Positions 28,881 through 38,744 of a DNA stretch of 64,000 nt are shown here, piece after piece (the first letter of the stretch is position 1; every line of letters begins with the position of its first letter). A program made the translations under genes and the position numbers. The stretch spans positions 1,226,603-1,290,602 of the forward strand of contig AP017647.1 of NCBI GenBank assembly GCA_003584625.1, given 5' to 3'. The DNA is from Methanothermobacter sp. MT-2 (GTDB taxonomy: Archaea > Methanobacteriota > Methanobacteria > Methanobacteriales > DSM-23052). The notes below the pieces were generated by a model. It was not told the origin of the DNA. It worked only from the letters and a program-made list of their open reading frames with translations, and did no database searches.

Positions 28881-29084
28881 CTATTTTATGTTTTTTATTA
28901 TATCTATTGGAACTTTGATTTCTCCTGGTTTGTAGTTTTGGGCGATCCATGAATTAACTATGGTACACAAGAATAGGATATCATGTCCTTCATTGGATTT
29001 TTTCACGATTTCTTCTTCAAGTTCCTTCTTATTTTCTATTTTCAGTTCATAAACCTTTTCTATAAGGTCTAGTTCTTCTATCAT
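28881..29084 (-). CDS. Small acidic protein upstream of radical SAM gene
   Basis: A 67-residue protein beginning MIEELDLIEKVYELK at ATG 29084. It has a very good GGTGGAG site and a TATA-like TTATATAATAATATG further up, so it is expressed from its own promoter. A helical Glu/Lys-rich first half is followed by HDILFLCTIVNSWIAQNYKP. No recognised domain. Its stop is ten bases from the radical SAM start, so the two are probably one operon; it could be a partner or substrate of that enzyme. Confidence 0.7.
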   Translation of the reverse strand: MIEELDLIEKVYELKIENKKELEEEIVKKSNEGHDILFLCTIVNSWIAQNYKPGEIKVPIDIIKNIK

Positions 29085-29210
29085 TTTCTCCACCAAAGAA
29101 AAAAAGATAATATCATACATATTATTATATAATTTAAAGGTATTTAGCTCTACTAGGTCTTGTTAGAGAAGTTATTCACCCCCCCTATTTAGAAGGTTTT
29201 CTGTGGGGTT

Positions 29211-30236
29211 TTATTCGAACATTTTTCTCATGCAGCGTCTTATTGTCCCTTCAGCTGCAACACCACCCATAAGGTTTTTAAGTTCTTTTGTAAGCGCTTG
29301 GGCGGCTACAAGATCTGTGTGTTTTATTTCACCCTTTTCAATCCATTTCTTCACATCCTCGTCTAGGTTGGAGAGTATGTTGAGCGCGGCATCTAGTGCC
29401 TCTTGTTCTTTGAGTAAGTGCATTGAAGTCGCGCTTTTGACTAATAATTCTGGGTTTATTGCTTTTAGCATTCCATCAACGCCTGAAGATTCCACGAGAG
29501 ACGCTACTGTCTGGAGTGTCATGAGTATCTGTTTTTCAACCATCTCCACAGGAGCTTTGATAACCTGGGTGCCAACATAGTAATAATCAAGCACGCCTGA
29601 AAGTGTCACTGCTGTGACAAGGGATCCCATATCTGCAACTGTACTTGAAACGTCAGCAGGGACAACATAGGCTGTTTTACCGCAACTTTCCGCGAGATCG
29701 ACACATTTTTGTATTTGTTCATCAGTTGCGATTTCAAGGCCGCTTGTCGCATGTCCACCAATCACATAATGGCCATGTTGAGGAGTTCCGGGTACGGCGG
29801 CTGGATGTAAGGATACAATACCAATATCTTGTCTTTCTCTTCTGAGCTCTCTTTCAAGAACATAATACAATACGACTGGAGAGACTGTGCAAGTGTTTGA
29901 TATAACCGCCCCGTCTGGAAGATGAGATATTATGTTTTTGGCTATTTCGAAGGTTTTCTTACCGAATGGTGTGAAGAGTGCTGCGATTTCGGCATTAGAA
30001 GCGGCTTCCACATCATCCACTGTAACTTTAACCCCGGCATCTTCCACCATCTTCCAATGATCATCTTCTAGTATGCTTTTGTTTGGTTCTGCGAGGATGG
30101 TTTCGTGTCCAGCTTCTGCGAATTCTATGGCCATTCTACTACCACCAAATGGGGGCTCTCCACCAAACTTTTCAGGTAAGTTTAAATGTTTAACATAAAG
30201 ATCTTGATTACCAGCACCGAAAACTGCTACTTTCAT
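29211..30236 (-). CDS. hmdII: Hmd paralog HmdII
   Basis: A 341-residue paralog of the [Fe]-hydrogenase Hmd. The N-terminal Rossmann motif AVFGAGNQDLY and the HLPDGAVISNTCTVSP segment contain Cys116, equivalent to the iron-binding cysteine of Hmd. SLHPAAVPGTPQHGHYV and the C-terminal helices (VADMGSLVTAVTLSGVLDYY) match HmdII of Methanothermobacter closely. HmdII can bind the FeGP cofactor but is not an active methylene-H4MPT dehydrogenase; a regulatory role through aminoacyl-tRNA synthetases has been proposed for Hmd paralogs. A GAGGTTGG site precedes the ATG. Confidence 0.9.
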   Translation of the reverse strand: MKVAVFGAGNQDLYVKHLNLPEKFGGEPPFGGSRMAIEFAEAGHETILAEPNKSILEDDHWKMVEDAGVKVTVDDVEAASNAEIAALFTPFGKKTFEIAKNIISHLPDGAVISNTCTVSPVVLYYVLERELRRERQDIGIVSLHPAAVPGTPQHGHYVIGGHATSGLEIATDEQIQKCVDLAESCGKTAYVVPADVSSTVADMGSLVTAVTLSGVLDYYYVGTQVIKAPVEMVEKQILMTLQTVASLVESSGVDGMLKAINPELLVKSATSMHLLKEQEALDAALNILSNLDEDVKKWIEKGEIKHTDLVAAQALTKELKNLMGGVAAEGTIRRCMRKMFE

Positions 30237-30363
30237 ATTACCAACCTCTTGTTGATGTATGTTACATTATCCCGGGTTTATTTTATAAATTTTTATCTCT
30301 CAACAGAAAAAAAACTTTTAATCTTGGGTTGGAGAATCAAATGGGGGGGAGTGGAAGATTATG

Positions 30364-30386
30364 TGGAGGGTGTGAATGACCCTCCA
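30364..30386. terminator. Hairpin downstream of arsA-type ATPase gene
   Basis: TGGAGGGT (30364-30371) and ACCCTCCA (30379-30386) form eight perfect pairs around a seven-base loop, 16 bases after the ATPase stop on the minus strand and before the hmdII promoter region. No long T-run follows, so the hairpin may stabilise the 3' end rather than terminate. Confidence 0.45.
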
Positions 30387-30402
30387 TTCTCTGTAAAAAC
30401 TG

Positions 30403-31419
<1,017 letters not shown>

Positions 31420-31567
31420 TTATTTTATAAGTGGATTGTATAACCTATATATATTAAAATTTCTATCAAAAAAAAGGTTTTCCTCCTATGCGGATCTTCT
31501 CTATCTGAAGTTTTTGAACATGCAAAAAAAAGGAGGAATTTATTCTAGGGATTTTGGTGGTAGTAGA

Positions 31568-32359
31568 ATGAAGGTTGATCTTCCCCCAGTTGATGAAAAT
31601 GTAATATCCCAGATAAAAGAATTTATAAAAGAGAAGGTTGAAAAGGCGGGAGCTGATGGTGTGGTTTTAGGTTTAAGTGGTGGGGTTGATTCGACAGTAA
31701 CAGCCTATCTTTGCAAGGATGCTCTGGGCTCTGATAAAGTTTTGGGGATTATAATGCCCACAAGCACCACAAGTTCCATTGACATTAAGCACGCCCGTAT
31801 GGTTGCTGGAATCCTTGGCATAGAAAACGAAACAATAAATATAGACCATCTAATTGAACCTTTCAAGTCCCTTTGCCATCATAAAAGCACAAAACTTGCA
31901 AAGGGCAACCTTAAAGCCCGGATGAGGATGATGATATTATATTATCATTCCAATTCACTGAACAGGCTTGTAGTAGGCACAGGGAACCTCACAGAACTTC
32001 AAGTCGGCTACTTCACAAAATATGGTGATGGTGGAGTGGACATTCTACCCATAGGCTGCCTATACAAAGGCCAGGTTAAAATCCTAGCAGAGAAACTTGG
32101 AGTGCCAAAGGAGATAATAGAAAAAACACCCACAGCAGGCCTATGGTATGGGCAGACCGATGAAGAAGAACTGGGAATAAAATATCACACCCTTGATAAA
32201 ATATTATATCTAATGATAGACCATCGCCTAGATGATCAGATGATAAGTGAAAAAATAGGAGTACCCATAAGGGAAGTTAAACGTATAAGGAGTATGGTCA
32301 AAAGATCTCGTCATAAACTAAACCCTCCTGAGATCCCGAAGATCATCCTAAGGGGATGA
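31568..32359 (+). CDS. nadE: NH3-dependent NAD+ synthetase
   Basis: Makes NAD from nicotinate adenine dinucleotide, ATP and ammonia. The PP-loop [19 protein letters not shown] (about 36-54), [19 protein letters not shown] and the [16 protein letters not shown] segment (about 195-210) are characteristic. The frame is open to 31436, but ATG 31568 has GGTGGTAG upstream and gives the normal 263 residues. A TATA-like TATATATTAAAA lies near 31446-31457. The TGA overlaps the ATG of cutA. Confidence 0.95.
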   Translation: MKVDLPPVDENVISQIKEFIKEKVEKAGADGVVLGLSGGVDSTVTAYLCKDALGSDKVLGIIMPTSTTSSIDIKHARMVAGILGIENETINIDHLIEPFKSLCHHKSTKLAKGNLKARMRMMILYYHSNSLNRLVVGTGNLTELQVGYFTKYGDGGVDILPIGCLYKGQVKILAEKLGVPKEIIEKTPTAGLWYGQTDEEELGIKYHTLDKILYLMIDHRLDDQMISEKIGVPIREVKRIRSMVKRSRHKLNPPEIPKIILRG

Positions 32360-32676
32360 TGGAAATGTTCACCATAATCTATATAACAACATCTGGGGAA
32401 GAAGAATCAAAAAGAATAGGTAAAACACTAGTTGAAGATAGGCTAGCAGGATGCGTGAACATAATACCCTCCATAAGATCATTTTATTGGTGGAATGATG
32501 AGATAGAAGAGGATGAAGAATCCGTGCTAATAGTTAAAACCATTGAAGAGAATGTTAAAGAAATTATAAAAAGGGTTAAAGAATTACATAGTTATGAAAA
32601 TCCGTGTATCATCCATATCCCAATCAAGGGAGGATCAGAAGATTACCTCAAATGGCTATTAGAGGAAATAAGATGA
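32356..32676 (+). CDS. cutA: CutA1 divalent-ion tolerance protein
   Basis: A 106-residue trimeric ferredoxin-fold protein. [40 protein letters not shown] and [17 protein letters not shown] are the conserved blocks. Bacterial homologs affect copper tolerance, but the molecular role is uncertain. Two in-frame ATGs overlap the nadE stop. leuS follows within 20 bases, giving a nadE-cutA-leuS operon. Confidence 0.93.
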   Translation: MMEMFTIIYITTSGEEESKRIGKTLVEDRLAGCVNIIPSIRSFYWWNDEIEEDEESVLIVKTIEENVKEIIKRVKELHSYENPCIIHIPIKGGSEDYLKWLLEEIR

Positions 32677-32694
32677 TAATCTGGTGGTGATCCA

Positions 32695-35520
32695 GTGGAT
32701 ATCGAAAAGAAATGGCAGAAAAAATGGGAAAACGCGGGGATCTTCCAAGCCAACCCCGACAGCGACAAAAAACTATTCCTGACAGTTGCCTATCCCTATC
32801 CAAGTGGCGCCATGCACATAGGACATGGAAGAACCTATACTGTACCAGACGTATATGCAAGATTTAAACGCATGCAAGGTTACAATGTACTGTTTCCAAT
32901 GGCATGGCACGTGACAGGCGCCCCAGTTATCGGAATAGCTAAGAGAATCCAGAGAAAAGACCCATGGACATGGCGAATATACCAGAAAGTCCACAAGGTC
33001 CCCCCAGGCGAACTGGAAAAATTCTCAAACCCCGAATACATCGTAGAATATTTCAGCAAAGAATACAAGCGTATAATGAAGGCCATGGGCTACTCAATCG
33101 ACTGGAGAAGAGAATTCAAGACAACAGACCCCCAATATCAAAAGTTTATCGAATGGCAGATAAAAAAATTAAAAAAGAAAGGATTAGTACGTAAAGGGGA
33201 ACATCCAGTAAAATATTGCCCAGAATGTGAAAACCCAGTAGGAGACCACGACCTCCTAGAAGGCGAAGGAGTGGCCATAAACCAACTCACCATACTCAAA
33301 TTCAAAATAGAAGATTCATACCTTGTAGCCGCAACATTCAGGCCAGAAACAGTCTACGGAGTCACAAACATTTGGATAAACCCAAGAGAAGAATACATCA
33401 AGGTGGAAGTAGATGACGAAAAGTGGATTATAAGCAAAAAATCATATAAGAACCTATCAGAACAAAAAAAGGGCATGGAAATCATAGAATTGGTCAACCC
33501 GGAAAATCTGGTGGGTTCTAGTGCTAAAAATCCCATGACAGGAAGCCAACACCCCATACTACCCGCATATTTCGTCGACCCAGAATATGGTACAGGAGTA
33601 GTGTTCTCAGTCCCAGCACATGCACCAGCAGACTACATCGCACTACAAGACCTAAAAAACAACAAAAAATTACAAGAAAAATACAATCTAAAGGACCTCA
33701 TCAAAGAGATAAAACCAGTTAATGTAATAACAATTAAAGGCTACGGAGAATGTCCAGCCTGTGAAACCATAGAAAAATTCAAGATAAAAAACCAAAAAGA
33801 CCCAAAACTGGATGACGCCACAAACGAACTCTACAAAATCGAACATGCAAAAGGTAAAATGAGCCAACACATCCCAGGATATAATGGAATGCCAGTAGCA
33901 GAAGCCCGTGAAAAAATAGCAAAACAACTAAAATCTGAAGGAAAAGCCGATGAAATCTTCGACTTCTCAGAACATCCTGTAATCTGCAGATGCGGCAGCC
34001 GTTGCATCGTGAAAATAATGGAAAACCAATGGTTCATAAAATATTCAGACCCAAAATGGAAAAAAATAACCAGAAAATGCCTCAACTCCCTCAAAATAAT
34101 ACCAGAAGAAGTGAAGGCAAACTTTGAATACTACATCGAATGGTTAGATGACTGGGCCTGCGCAAGGAGGATAGGTCTTGGAACACCCCTACCATGGGAT
34201 CCAGAATGGATAATAGAACCCCTAAGCGACTCCACAATCTACATGTCATATTATACAATAGTCCCACACCTGAAAAAGTTACCAGCCAAAACCTTAGATG
34301 ATGAATTCTTCGATACAATTTTCCTCAACAAAAACAATAAACAGACAAAAGAAACCCATAAAATCTCTGAAGAATTCAATTACTGGTACCCTCTAGATTG
34401 GAGGTTATCAGCAAAGGATCTTATAGGTAACCATCTCACATTCCACCTGTTCCACCATTCTGCAATATTCCCACCATCCAAATGGCCCAAGGGTATAGTA
34501 GTATTTGGCATGGGCCTTCTTGAAGGAAAAAAAATGTCATCATCAAAGGGAAATGTTGTACTATTATCAGACGCCATAAAAACCCATGGAGCAGATGTTG
34601 TGAGACTATTTCTAATGTCATCTGCAGAACCATGGCAAGACTTCGACTGGAGGGAAAAAGAGGTTATAGGCACGAAAAGACGCCTTGAATGGTTCAAAGA
34701 ATTCGGGGAAAAAATCTCCAAGATAATAGGCTCGAAAAAATTGTTAGATTCTAAAATACCAGAACCTTCATCTTTTATCGCCAAGTGGATGATGGCCAGG
34801 ATAAACCTCAGGATAAAAGAGACTACAAAGGCCCTTGAAAAATTCCAGACAAGAAGGGCCGTGCAGGAAGCGTTTTTCCTCCTTAGGAAGGATGTTGACC
34901 ATTACATGAAACGTGTTAAATATAATGTCGATGAAGAGGCCCGGGCTCTTCTCAAGTACCTGATTGGTGTGTGGATCCGTTTAATGGCCCCTTTCATTCC
35001 ACATACTGCAGAGGAGATGTGGGAGAAATATGGTGGTGAAGGTTTTGTATCAGAGGCCCCATGGCCAAGATTCCATGAAGAATTTATAAGTGTAGAGGTT
35101 CAAAGGGCCGAGGAGATGGTTCAGGGTACTGTTAAGGATATATTGGAGATAAAAAAGATTCTAAGTTTGAATCCGGAGAAGGTACATGTATATGTTGCCC
35201 CTGAGTGGAAATGGAGGATATTAGAGCTGGCCGCTGAGATTGGTAAACCTGATATGGGGGCTTTAATGGGACGTGCCGTCTCTGAGGGAATACACGAGGA
35301 TAAAAGGGAAATCGCAGATTTTATAAAAAGGATCCTCAAGGATGTTGTAAGAGGAGAGTATACAGGACGCATTGACGAATATAAGATATTATCTGATGCC
35401 AAGAGCTACATGGAAGATGAAGTTGATGCAAAGGTGATAATTCACAAGGATGCTGAATATGATCCAGAGGGTAAGGCTAAAAATGCCATCCCTTACAAAC
35501 CTGCAATCTACCTTGAGTGA
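32695..35520 (+). CDS. leuS: Leucyl-tRNA synthetase, archaeal type
   Basis: A 941-residue class I synthetase. [20 protein letters not shown] contains the HIGH signature (about 42-46 region). An editing (CP1) domain follows (about 180-420) with zinc cysteines [12 protein letters not shown] and CRCGSRC. The KMSKS loop is [12 protein letters not shown] (about 609-620), then an anticodon-binding domain and archaeal C-terminal extension. Length is normal. Start is GTG 32695 with GGTGGTG nearby. Base use changes within the gene: roughly the first two thirds are A/C-rich, the last third is G/T-rich. Repeat copy A begins at its stop codon. Confidence 0.96.
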   Translation: MDIEKKWQKKWENAGIFQANPDSDKKLFLTVAYPYPSGAMHIGHGRTYTVPDVYARFKRMQGYNVLFPMAWHVTGAPVIGIAKRIQRKDPWTWRIYQKVHKVPPGELEKFSNPEYIVEYFSKEYKRIMKAMGYSIDWRREFKTTDPQYQKFIEWQIKKLKKKGLVRKGEHPVKYCPECENPVGDHDLLEGEGVAINQLTILKFKIEDSYLVAATFRPETVYGVTNIWINPREEYIKVEVDDEKWIISKKSYKNLSEQKKGMEIIELVNPENLVGSSAKNPMTGSQHPILPAYFVDPEYGTGVVFSVPAHAPADYIALQDLKNNKKLQEKYNLKDLIKEIKPVNVITIKGYGECPACETIEKFKIKNQKDPKLDDATNELYKIEHAKGKMSQHIPGYNGMPVAEAREKIAKQLKSEGKADEIFDFSEHPVICRCGSRCIVKIMENQWFIKYSDPKWKKITRKCLNSLKIIPEEVKANFEYYIEWLDDWACARRIGLGTPLPWDPEWIIEPLSDSTIYMSYYTIVPHLKKLPAKTLDDEFFDTIFLNKNNKQTKETHKISEEFNYWYPLDWRLSAKDLIGNHLTFHLFHHSAIFPPSKWPKGIVVFGMGLLEGKKMSSSKGNVVLLSDAIKTHGADVVRLFLMSSAEPWQDFDWREKEVIGTKRRLEWFKEFGEKISKIIGSKKLLDSKIPEPSSFIAKWMMARINLRIKETTKALEKFQTRRAVQEAFFLLRKDVDHYMKRVKYNVDEEARALLKYLIGVWIRLMAPFIPHTAEEMWEKYGGEGFVSEAPWPRFHEEFISVEVQRAEEMVQGTVKDILEIKKILSLNPEKVHVYVAPEWKWRILELAAEIGKPDMGALMGRAVSEGIHEDKREIADFIKRILKDVVRGEYTGRIDEYKILSDAKSYMEDEVDAKVIIHKDAEYDPEGKAKNAIPYKPAIYLE

Positions 35521-35737
35521 CCTCCCCCCCATGCATGGGGGCTTCCCCAAACATGAAACTTTGCAAATTTGAGGAGTTCACACCCATGTTTCACGCCCCC
35601 TCTGGGACGGTCACCAGGCCCCCACACTTCCCAAGGAGTGGGCTACAACCCATAAAAAAAATGGTATTTAAATTTACTTATCCCCCCTATTGTATACTTA
35701 CTTTCGGGGGGTTTTTTACAAAGTAACAGGGGGATAA
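35517..35737. repeat. Repeat element copy A (about 220 bp)
   Basis: Near-identical in layout to 47698-47897. The leuS-side end starts with GTGACC, whose TGA is the leuS stop. Next comes a GC-rich palindrome CCCCCATGCATGGGGG, then a conserved core (GGGACGGTCACCAGGCCCCC and GGAGTGGGCTAC), an A-run hairpin (CCAT/ATGG on the minus strand), a conserved ATTTAAATTTACTTAT, GTATAC, and AAGTAACAGGG...ATAAA at the far end. On the minus strand TTTAAATACC is TATA-like and would start a transcript into the GC-rich core. Possibilities are an IS200/IS605-derived miniature element (hairpin ends, no terminal inverted repeats) or a duplicated non-coding RNA gene. Confidence 0.75.
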
Positions 35738-35739
35738 AT

Positions 35740-36492
35740 TCATATTATTGTATTTTTGAGGGTTCCTATACCCTCTATGGATGCTTCAATTTTGTCTCCT
35801 GGTTTCATGGGCCCGACGCCTGGGGGTGTTCCAGTTGCGATGATATCTCCCTTTTTTAGAGTCATTATGTTTGATACGAATTCCACAAGTTCATATACAC
35901 TAAATATCATGTTTTGAGTGTTTGAGTATTGTTTAATTTTTCCGTTTAACTGTAGGGATATTTCAAGTCTATTTGGGTCGATTTCAGTTTCTATCCACGG
36001 TCCTATGGGACAGAATGTATCAAAACTTTTGGCACGTGTCCATTGACCATCTTTTCTTTGAAGGTCTCTGGCTGTAACATCATTTAAGATGGTGTAACCT
36101 GCTATGAAATCCCCGGCATCTTTGTTGTTCACGCTTTTAGCCTTTTTTGATATTATTATCGCCAATTCCACTTCATAGTCAACTTCCTGTGACATTTTCG
36201 GGTATATTATGGGGTCACCATCTCCTATGATGCTACTTGGGGGTTTCAGGAAGATTATGGGTTCTTTGGGGATTTCCATGCCTAGTTCTTCTGCATGGTC
36301 TCTATAATTGAGGCCTACACATATTATCTTCGAGGGTTTTACTGGTGGTAGTATCTTCACATCATTGATTGTGTATGTTCTTAGACTTCTTGGGTTGCTG
36401 GTGAGGTAATCTTTGGCTGGGATTTCTATGATTTTTCCATCTTGGATGAAACCATGTCTGGGTTTGTTGTGTTGGAATCTAAGGAACTTCAA
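35740..36492 (-). CDS. Fumarylacetoacetate hydrolase family protein
   Basis: An FAH-superfamily enzyme of about 250 residues. ICVGLNYRDHAEELG, the metal ligands in YEVELAIIISKKAKSV (Glu pair) and GYTILNDVTARDLQ, and the C-terminal GDIIATGTPPGVGPMKPGD are all present. Members are hydrolases, isomerases or oxaloacetate decarboxylases/tautomerases; the exact activity is not clear. The upstream GTG at 36501 is inside a GGTGAT motif, so TTG 36492 four bases beyond is a likelier start. It lies 2 to 12 bases downstream of hisG, depending on the start, in one transcription unit. Confidence 0.88.
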   Translation of the reverse strand: MKFLRFQHNKPRHGFIQDGKIIEIPAKDYLTSNPRSLRTYTINDVKILPPVKPSKIICVGLNYRDHAEELGMEIPKEPIIFLKPPSSIIGDGDPIIYPKMSQEVDYEVELAIIISKKAKSVNNKDAGDFIAGYTILNDVTARDLQRKDGQWTRAKSFDTFCPIGPWIETEIDPNRLEISLQLNGKIKQYSNTQNMIFSVYELVEFVSNIMTLKKGDIIATGTPPGVGPMKPGDKIEASIEGIGTLKNTII

Positions 36493-36503
36493 TTTTATCA
36501 CCT

Positions 36504-37367
36504 TTATTGTATGATTCTTTCAATTGGTACCACGAGGATGTCCCTTGCACCGACACGTTTAAGTTCATTCACAACTCTAAAAACGTCTTTTTCATTCACT
36601 ACAGCATGTACTGCCACCATACCATCATCTGATAGGACTTTGGATACTGTGGGGCCTGTCATCCCTGGCATGACTTTCTTCACGGCTTCGAGTTGTTCTT
36701 TGTTAACGTTTAGCATGACAAGTTTTTTACCCTGGGCGTCCAAAACTCCCCTGATAGCTGTTCTAACTTCTTCGATGAGTTTTCTTTTTTTGTGGTAGCT
36801 TTCAGGGTTTGTTATGAGTTTAACTGAAGTTTTTAGGATTGTGTCCACGATACGGAGGTGGTTCATCTTTAATGTTGTACCAGTACTTGTCAGGTCTGTT
36901 ATAAGGTCTGCAACTCCTATGAATGGTGCTATCTCTGTTGAGCCGCTGAGTTCAACTATCTCCGCGTTTATATTCTTCTCTTTTAGGTATTGGTGTGTGA
37001 GTTTTGGGAATTCTGTTGCTATGATGGATCCGTCTTTTATATCCCTGGGAGTTTTTATTTTTGAATCTTCAGGGGCTGCTAATACAAGTTTTGCTTTACC
37101 AAATTTGAGATCTTCCAAGATTTTAACATCGCTCGCTCTTTCCTTTATAAGGTCTAGGCCTGTTATTCCAAGATCTGCAGCGCCATCAGCAACAAACTCT
37201 GGGATATCAGTGGCGCGGGTGAACATAACATCAATGTTTGGATGTTCTGTTTGTGAGAATAACCGTCTTTTCAAGGTGTCCTTTAATCCTATACCTGCCT
37301 TTTCTAATAATCTTAGTGTAGGTTCACTTATCCTTCCCTTTGATGGTATTGCCATCTTAATCCTCAT
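36504..37367 (-). CDS. hisG: ATP phosphoribosyltransferase, long form
   Basis: The first enzyme of histidine biosynthesis, condensing ATP and PRPP. The 287-residue length is that of the long HisG with a C-terminal ACT-like regulatory domain (about 210-287, LKRVGARDILVVPIERI), so feedback inhibition by histidine is expected and HisZ is not needed. AIPSKGRISEP, VADGAADLGITGLDLI and DLTSTGTTLKMNHL are catalytic-domain motifs. GGTGAT precedes ATG 37367. hisF lies 17 kb away, so the his genes are dispersed. Confidence 0.96.
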   Translation of the reverse strand: MRIKMAIPSKGRISEPTLRLLEKAGIGLKDTLKRRLFSQTEHPNIDVMFTRATDIPEFVADGAADLGITGLDLIKERASDVKILEDLKFGKAKLVLAAPEDSKIKTPRDIKDGSIIATEFPKLTHQYLKEKNINAEIVELSGSTEIAPFIGVADLITDLTSTGTTLKMNHLRIVDTILKTSVKLITNPESYHKKRKLIEEVRTAIRGVLDAQGKKLVMLNVNKEQLEAVKKVMPGMTGPTVSKVLSDDGMVAVHAVVNEKDVFRVVNELKRVGARDILVVPIERIIQ

Positions 37368-37448
37368 ATAATCACCAGATAATATAGTTTTTTTGAGTGT
37401 GATAACATTATATTAGATTCTACTTTAACTTATATTGGGGGTGAATGG

Positions 37449-38744
37449 ATGGAAACACAAAACATTCTAATAAAAGATGCCCAGATTCTAGACGTCCATG
37501 GCCAAAGGAAAGGTTCTGTACTTATAGAAAATGATAAAATCGTGGAAATATCTCCTAGTATTGATCCGGGGGATGCTGATAAGATAATTGATGGTAGTGG
37601 TAAACTCTTAATCCCGGGACTTGTGAATACGCACACCCATCTTTCTATGACGCTTTTCAGAGGATTTGCTGATGATCTTAAACTTGAAACTTGGCTTAAC
37701 GATTATATTTGGCCCCTTGAAGCACACCTTAATGGTGAATATTGTTATGCTGGGGCCCTTCTTGGTTGTGTGGAAATGATAAGGTCTGGGACAACCACAT
37801 TCAATGACATGTATTTTTATATGGATCATGTGGCTGAGGCTATCAAAGAGACTGGTCTACGTGCCATGATAAGTCATGGTATGATAGATTTTGATGATGT
37901 GGAAAAGAGGAAGGCTGAAATAAAAGAATCAAAAAGGATAATTAGAAAATGTCATGGTATGGCTAATGGGCGTGTAAAGGTTGCATTGGGGCCTCACAGT
38001 CCATATACATGTTCCAGGGGCCTCTTAGAGGAGGTGAGGGGTCTTGCTGATAAATATGGTGTTCTTGTACATATTCATGTGGCTGAGACAGAAGTTGAGG
38101 TTCAACAAGTGCTTGAAAGGTATGGTAAGAGACCCTTTGTTTATTTGGATGAGATTGGTTTTCTTGGCGAGGATGTTATCGCTGCCCATGCTGTGTGGCT
38201 TTCATCATCTGAGATTCGTATTTTAAAGTCAAGGGGTGTTAAATTGTCACACAATCCTGTGAGTAACATGAAATTGGCTTCTGGTGTCGCGCCTGTTGAA
38301 AAACTTGTAAGGGAGGGTGTGTGTGTTTCACTTGGGACTGATGGGGCTGCATCTAATAATAATTTGGATCTTATAGAGGAGATGAAGATAGCGGCACTTT
38401 TACAAAAGATAAAAAATATGGATCCAACAAGCCTAGATGCTGGGAAGGTTTTTGAAATGGCCACGTTAAATGGGGCGGCTGCTTTGGGACTTGCTAAGGA
38501 GATTGGAAGTGTGGAAGTGGGTAAGAAGGCGGATATTGTGCTTATAAACACTAGGAAGAGTCATCTCACTCCTTGGAGGAATCCTATTTCGCATCTTGTA
38601 TATTCGGCTTCTGGCTGTGATGTTGAGACAGTGTTATGTGATGGTGAAATTCTCATGGAGGACAGTAGACTAGAAGCTGTTGATGAGAAATATGTTATTG
38701 AAATTGCGGAGAATGCGGCTGAAGAGTTGGTCTCTAAGGCATGA
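37449..38744 (+). CDS. dadD: 5'-deoxyadenosine deaminase
   Basis: A 431-residue amidohydrolase that deaminates 5'-deoxyadenosine, also SAH and MTA, recycling the by-product of radical SAM enzymes. Metal-binding NTHTHLSMTLFRGFADDL (about 58-75), HSPYTCSRGLL, VHIHVAETEVE and SLGTDGAASNNNLDL (about 295-309) are the family's active-site blocks. The GAS(N/H)P-like SHNPVSNMKLASG motif is present. Its stop is immediately adjacent to the convergent tfrA stop, with no gap. Confidence 0.92.
   Translation: METQNILIKDAQILDVHGQRKGSVLIENDKIVEISPSIDPGDADKIIDGSGKLLIPGLVNTHTHLSMTLFRGFADDLKLETWLNDYIWPLEAHLNGEYCYAGALLGCVEMIRSGTTTFNDMYFYMDHVAEAIKETGLRAMISHGMIDFDDVEKRKAEIKESKRIIRKCHGMANGRVKVALGPHSPYTCSRGLLEEVRGLADKYGVLVHIHVAETEVEVQQVLERYGKRPFVYLDEIGFLGEDVIAAHAVWLSSSEIRILKSRGVKLSHNPVSNMKLASGVAPVEKLVREGVCVSLGTDGAASNNNLDLIEEMKIAALLQKIKNMDPTSLDAGKVFEMATLNGAAALGLAKEIGSVEVGKKADIVLINTRKSHLTPWRNPISHLVYSASGCDVETVLCDGEILMEDSRLEAVDEKYVIEIAENAAEELVSKA

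Noticed and set aside
35517-35726. Plus-strand 69-codon frame across repeat A
   Set aside because: Starts inside the leuS stop region, lacks a ribosome-binding site and is not matched by an equivalent frame in copy B.
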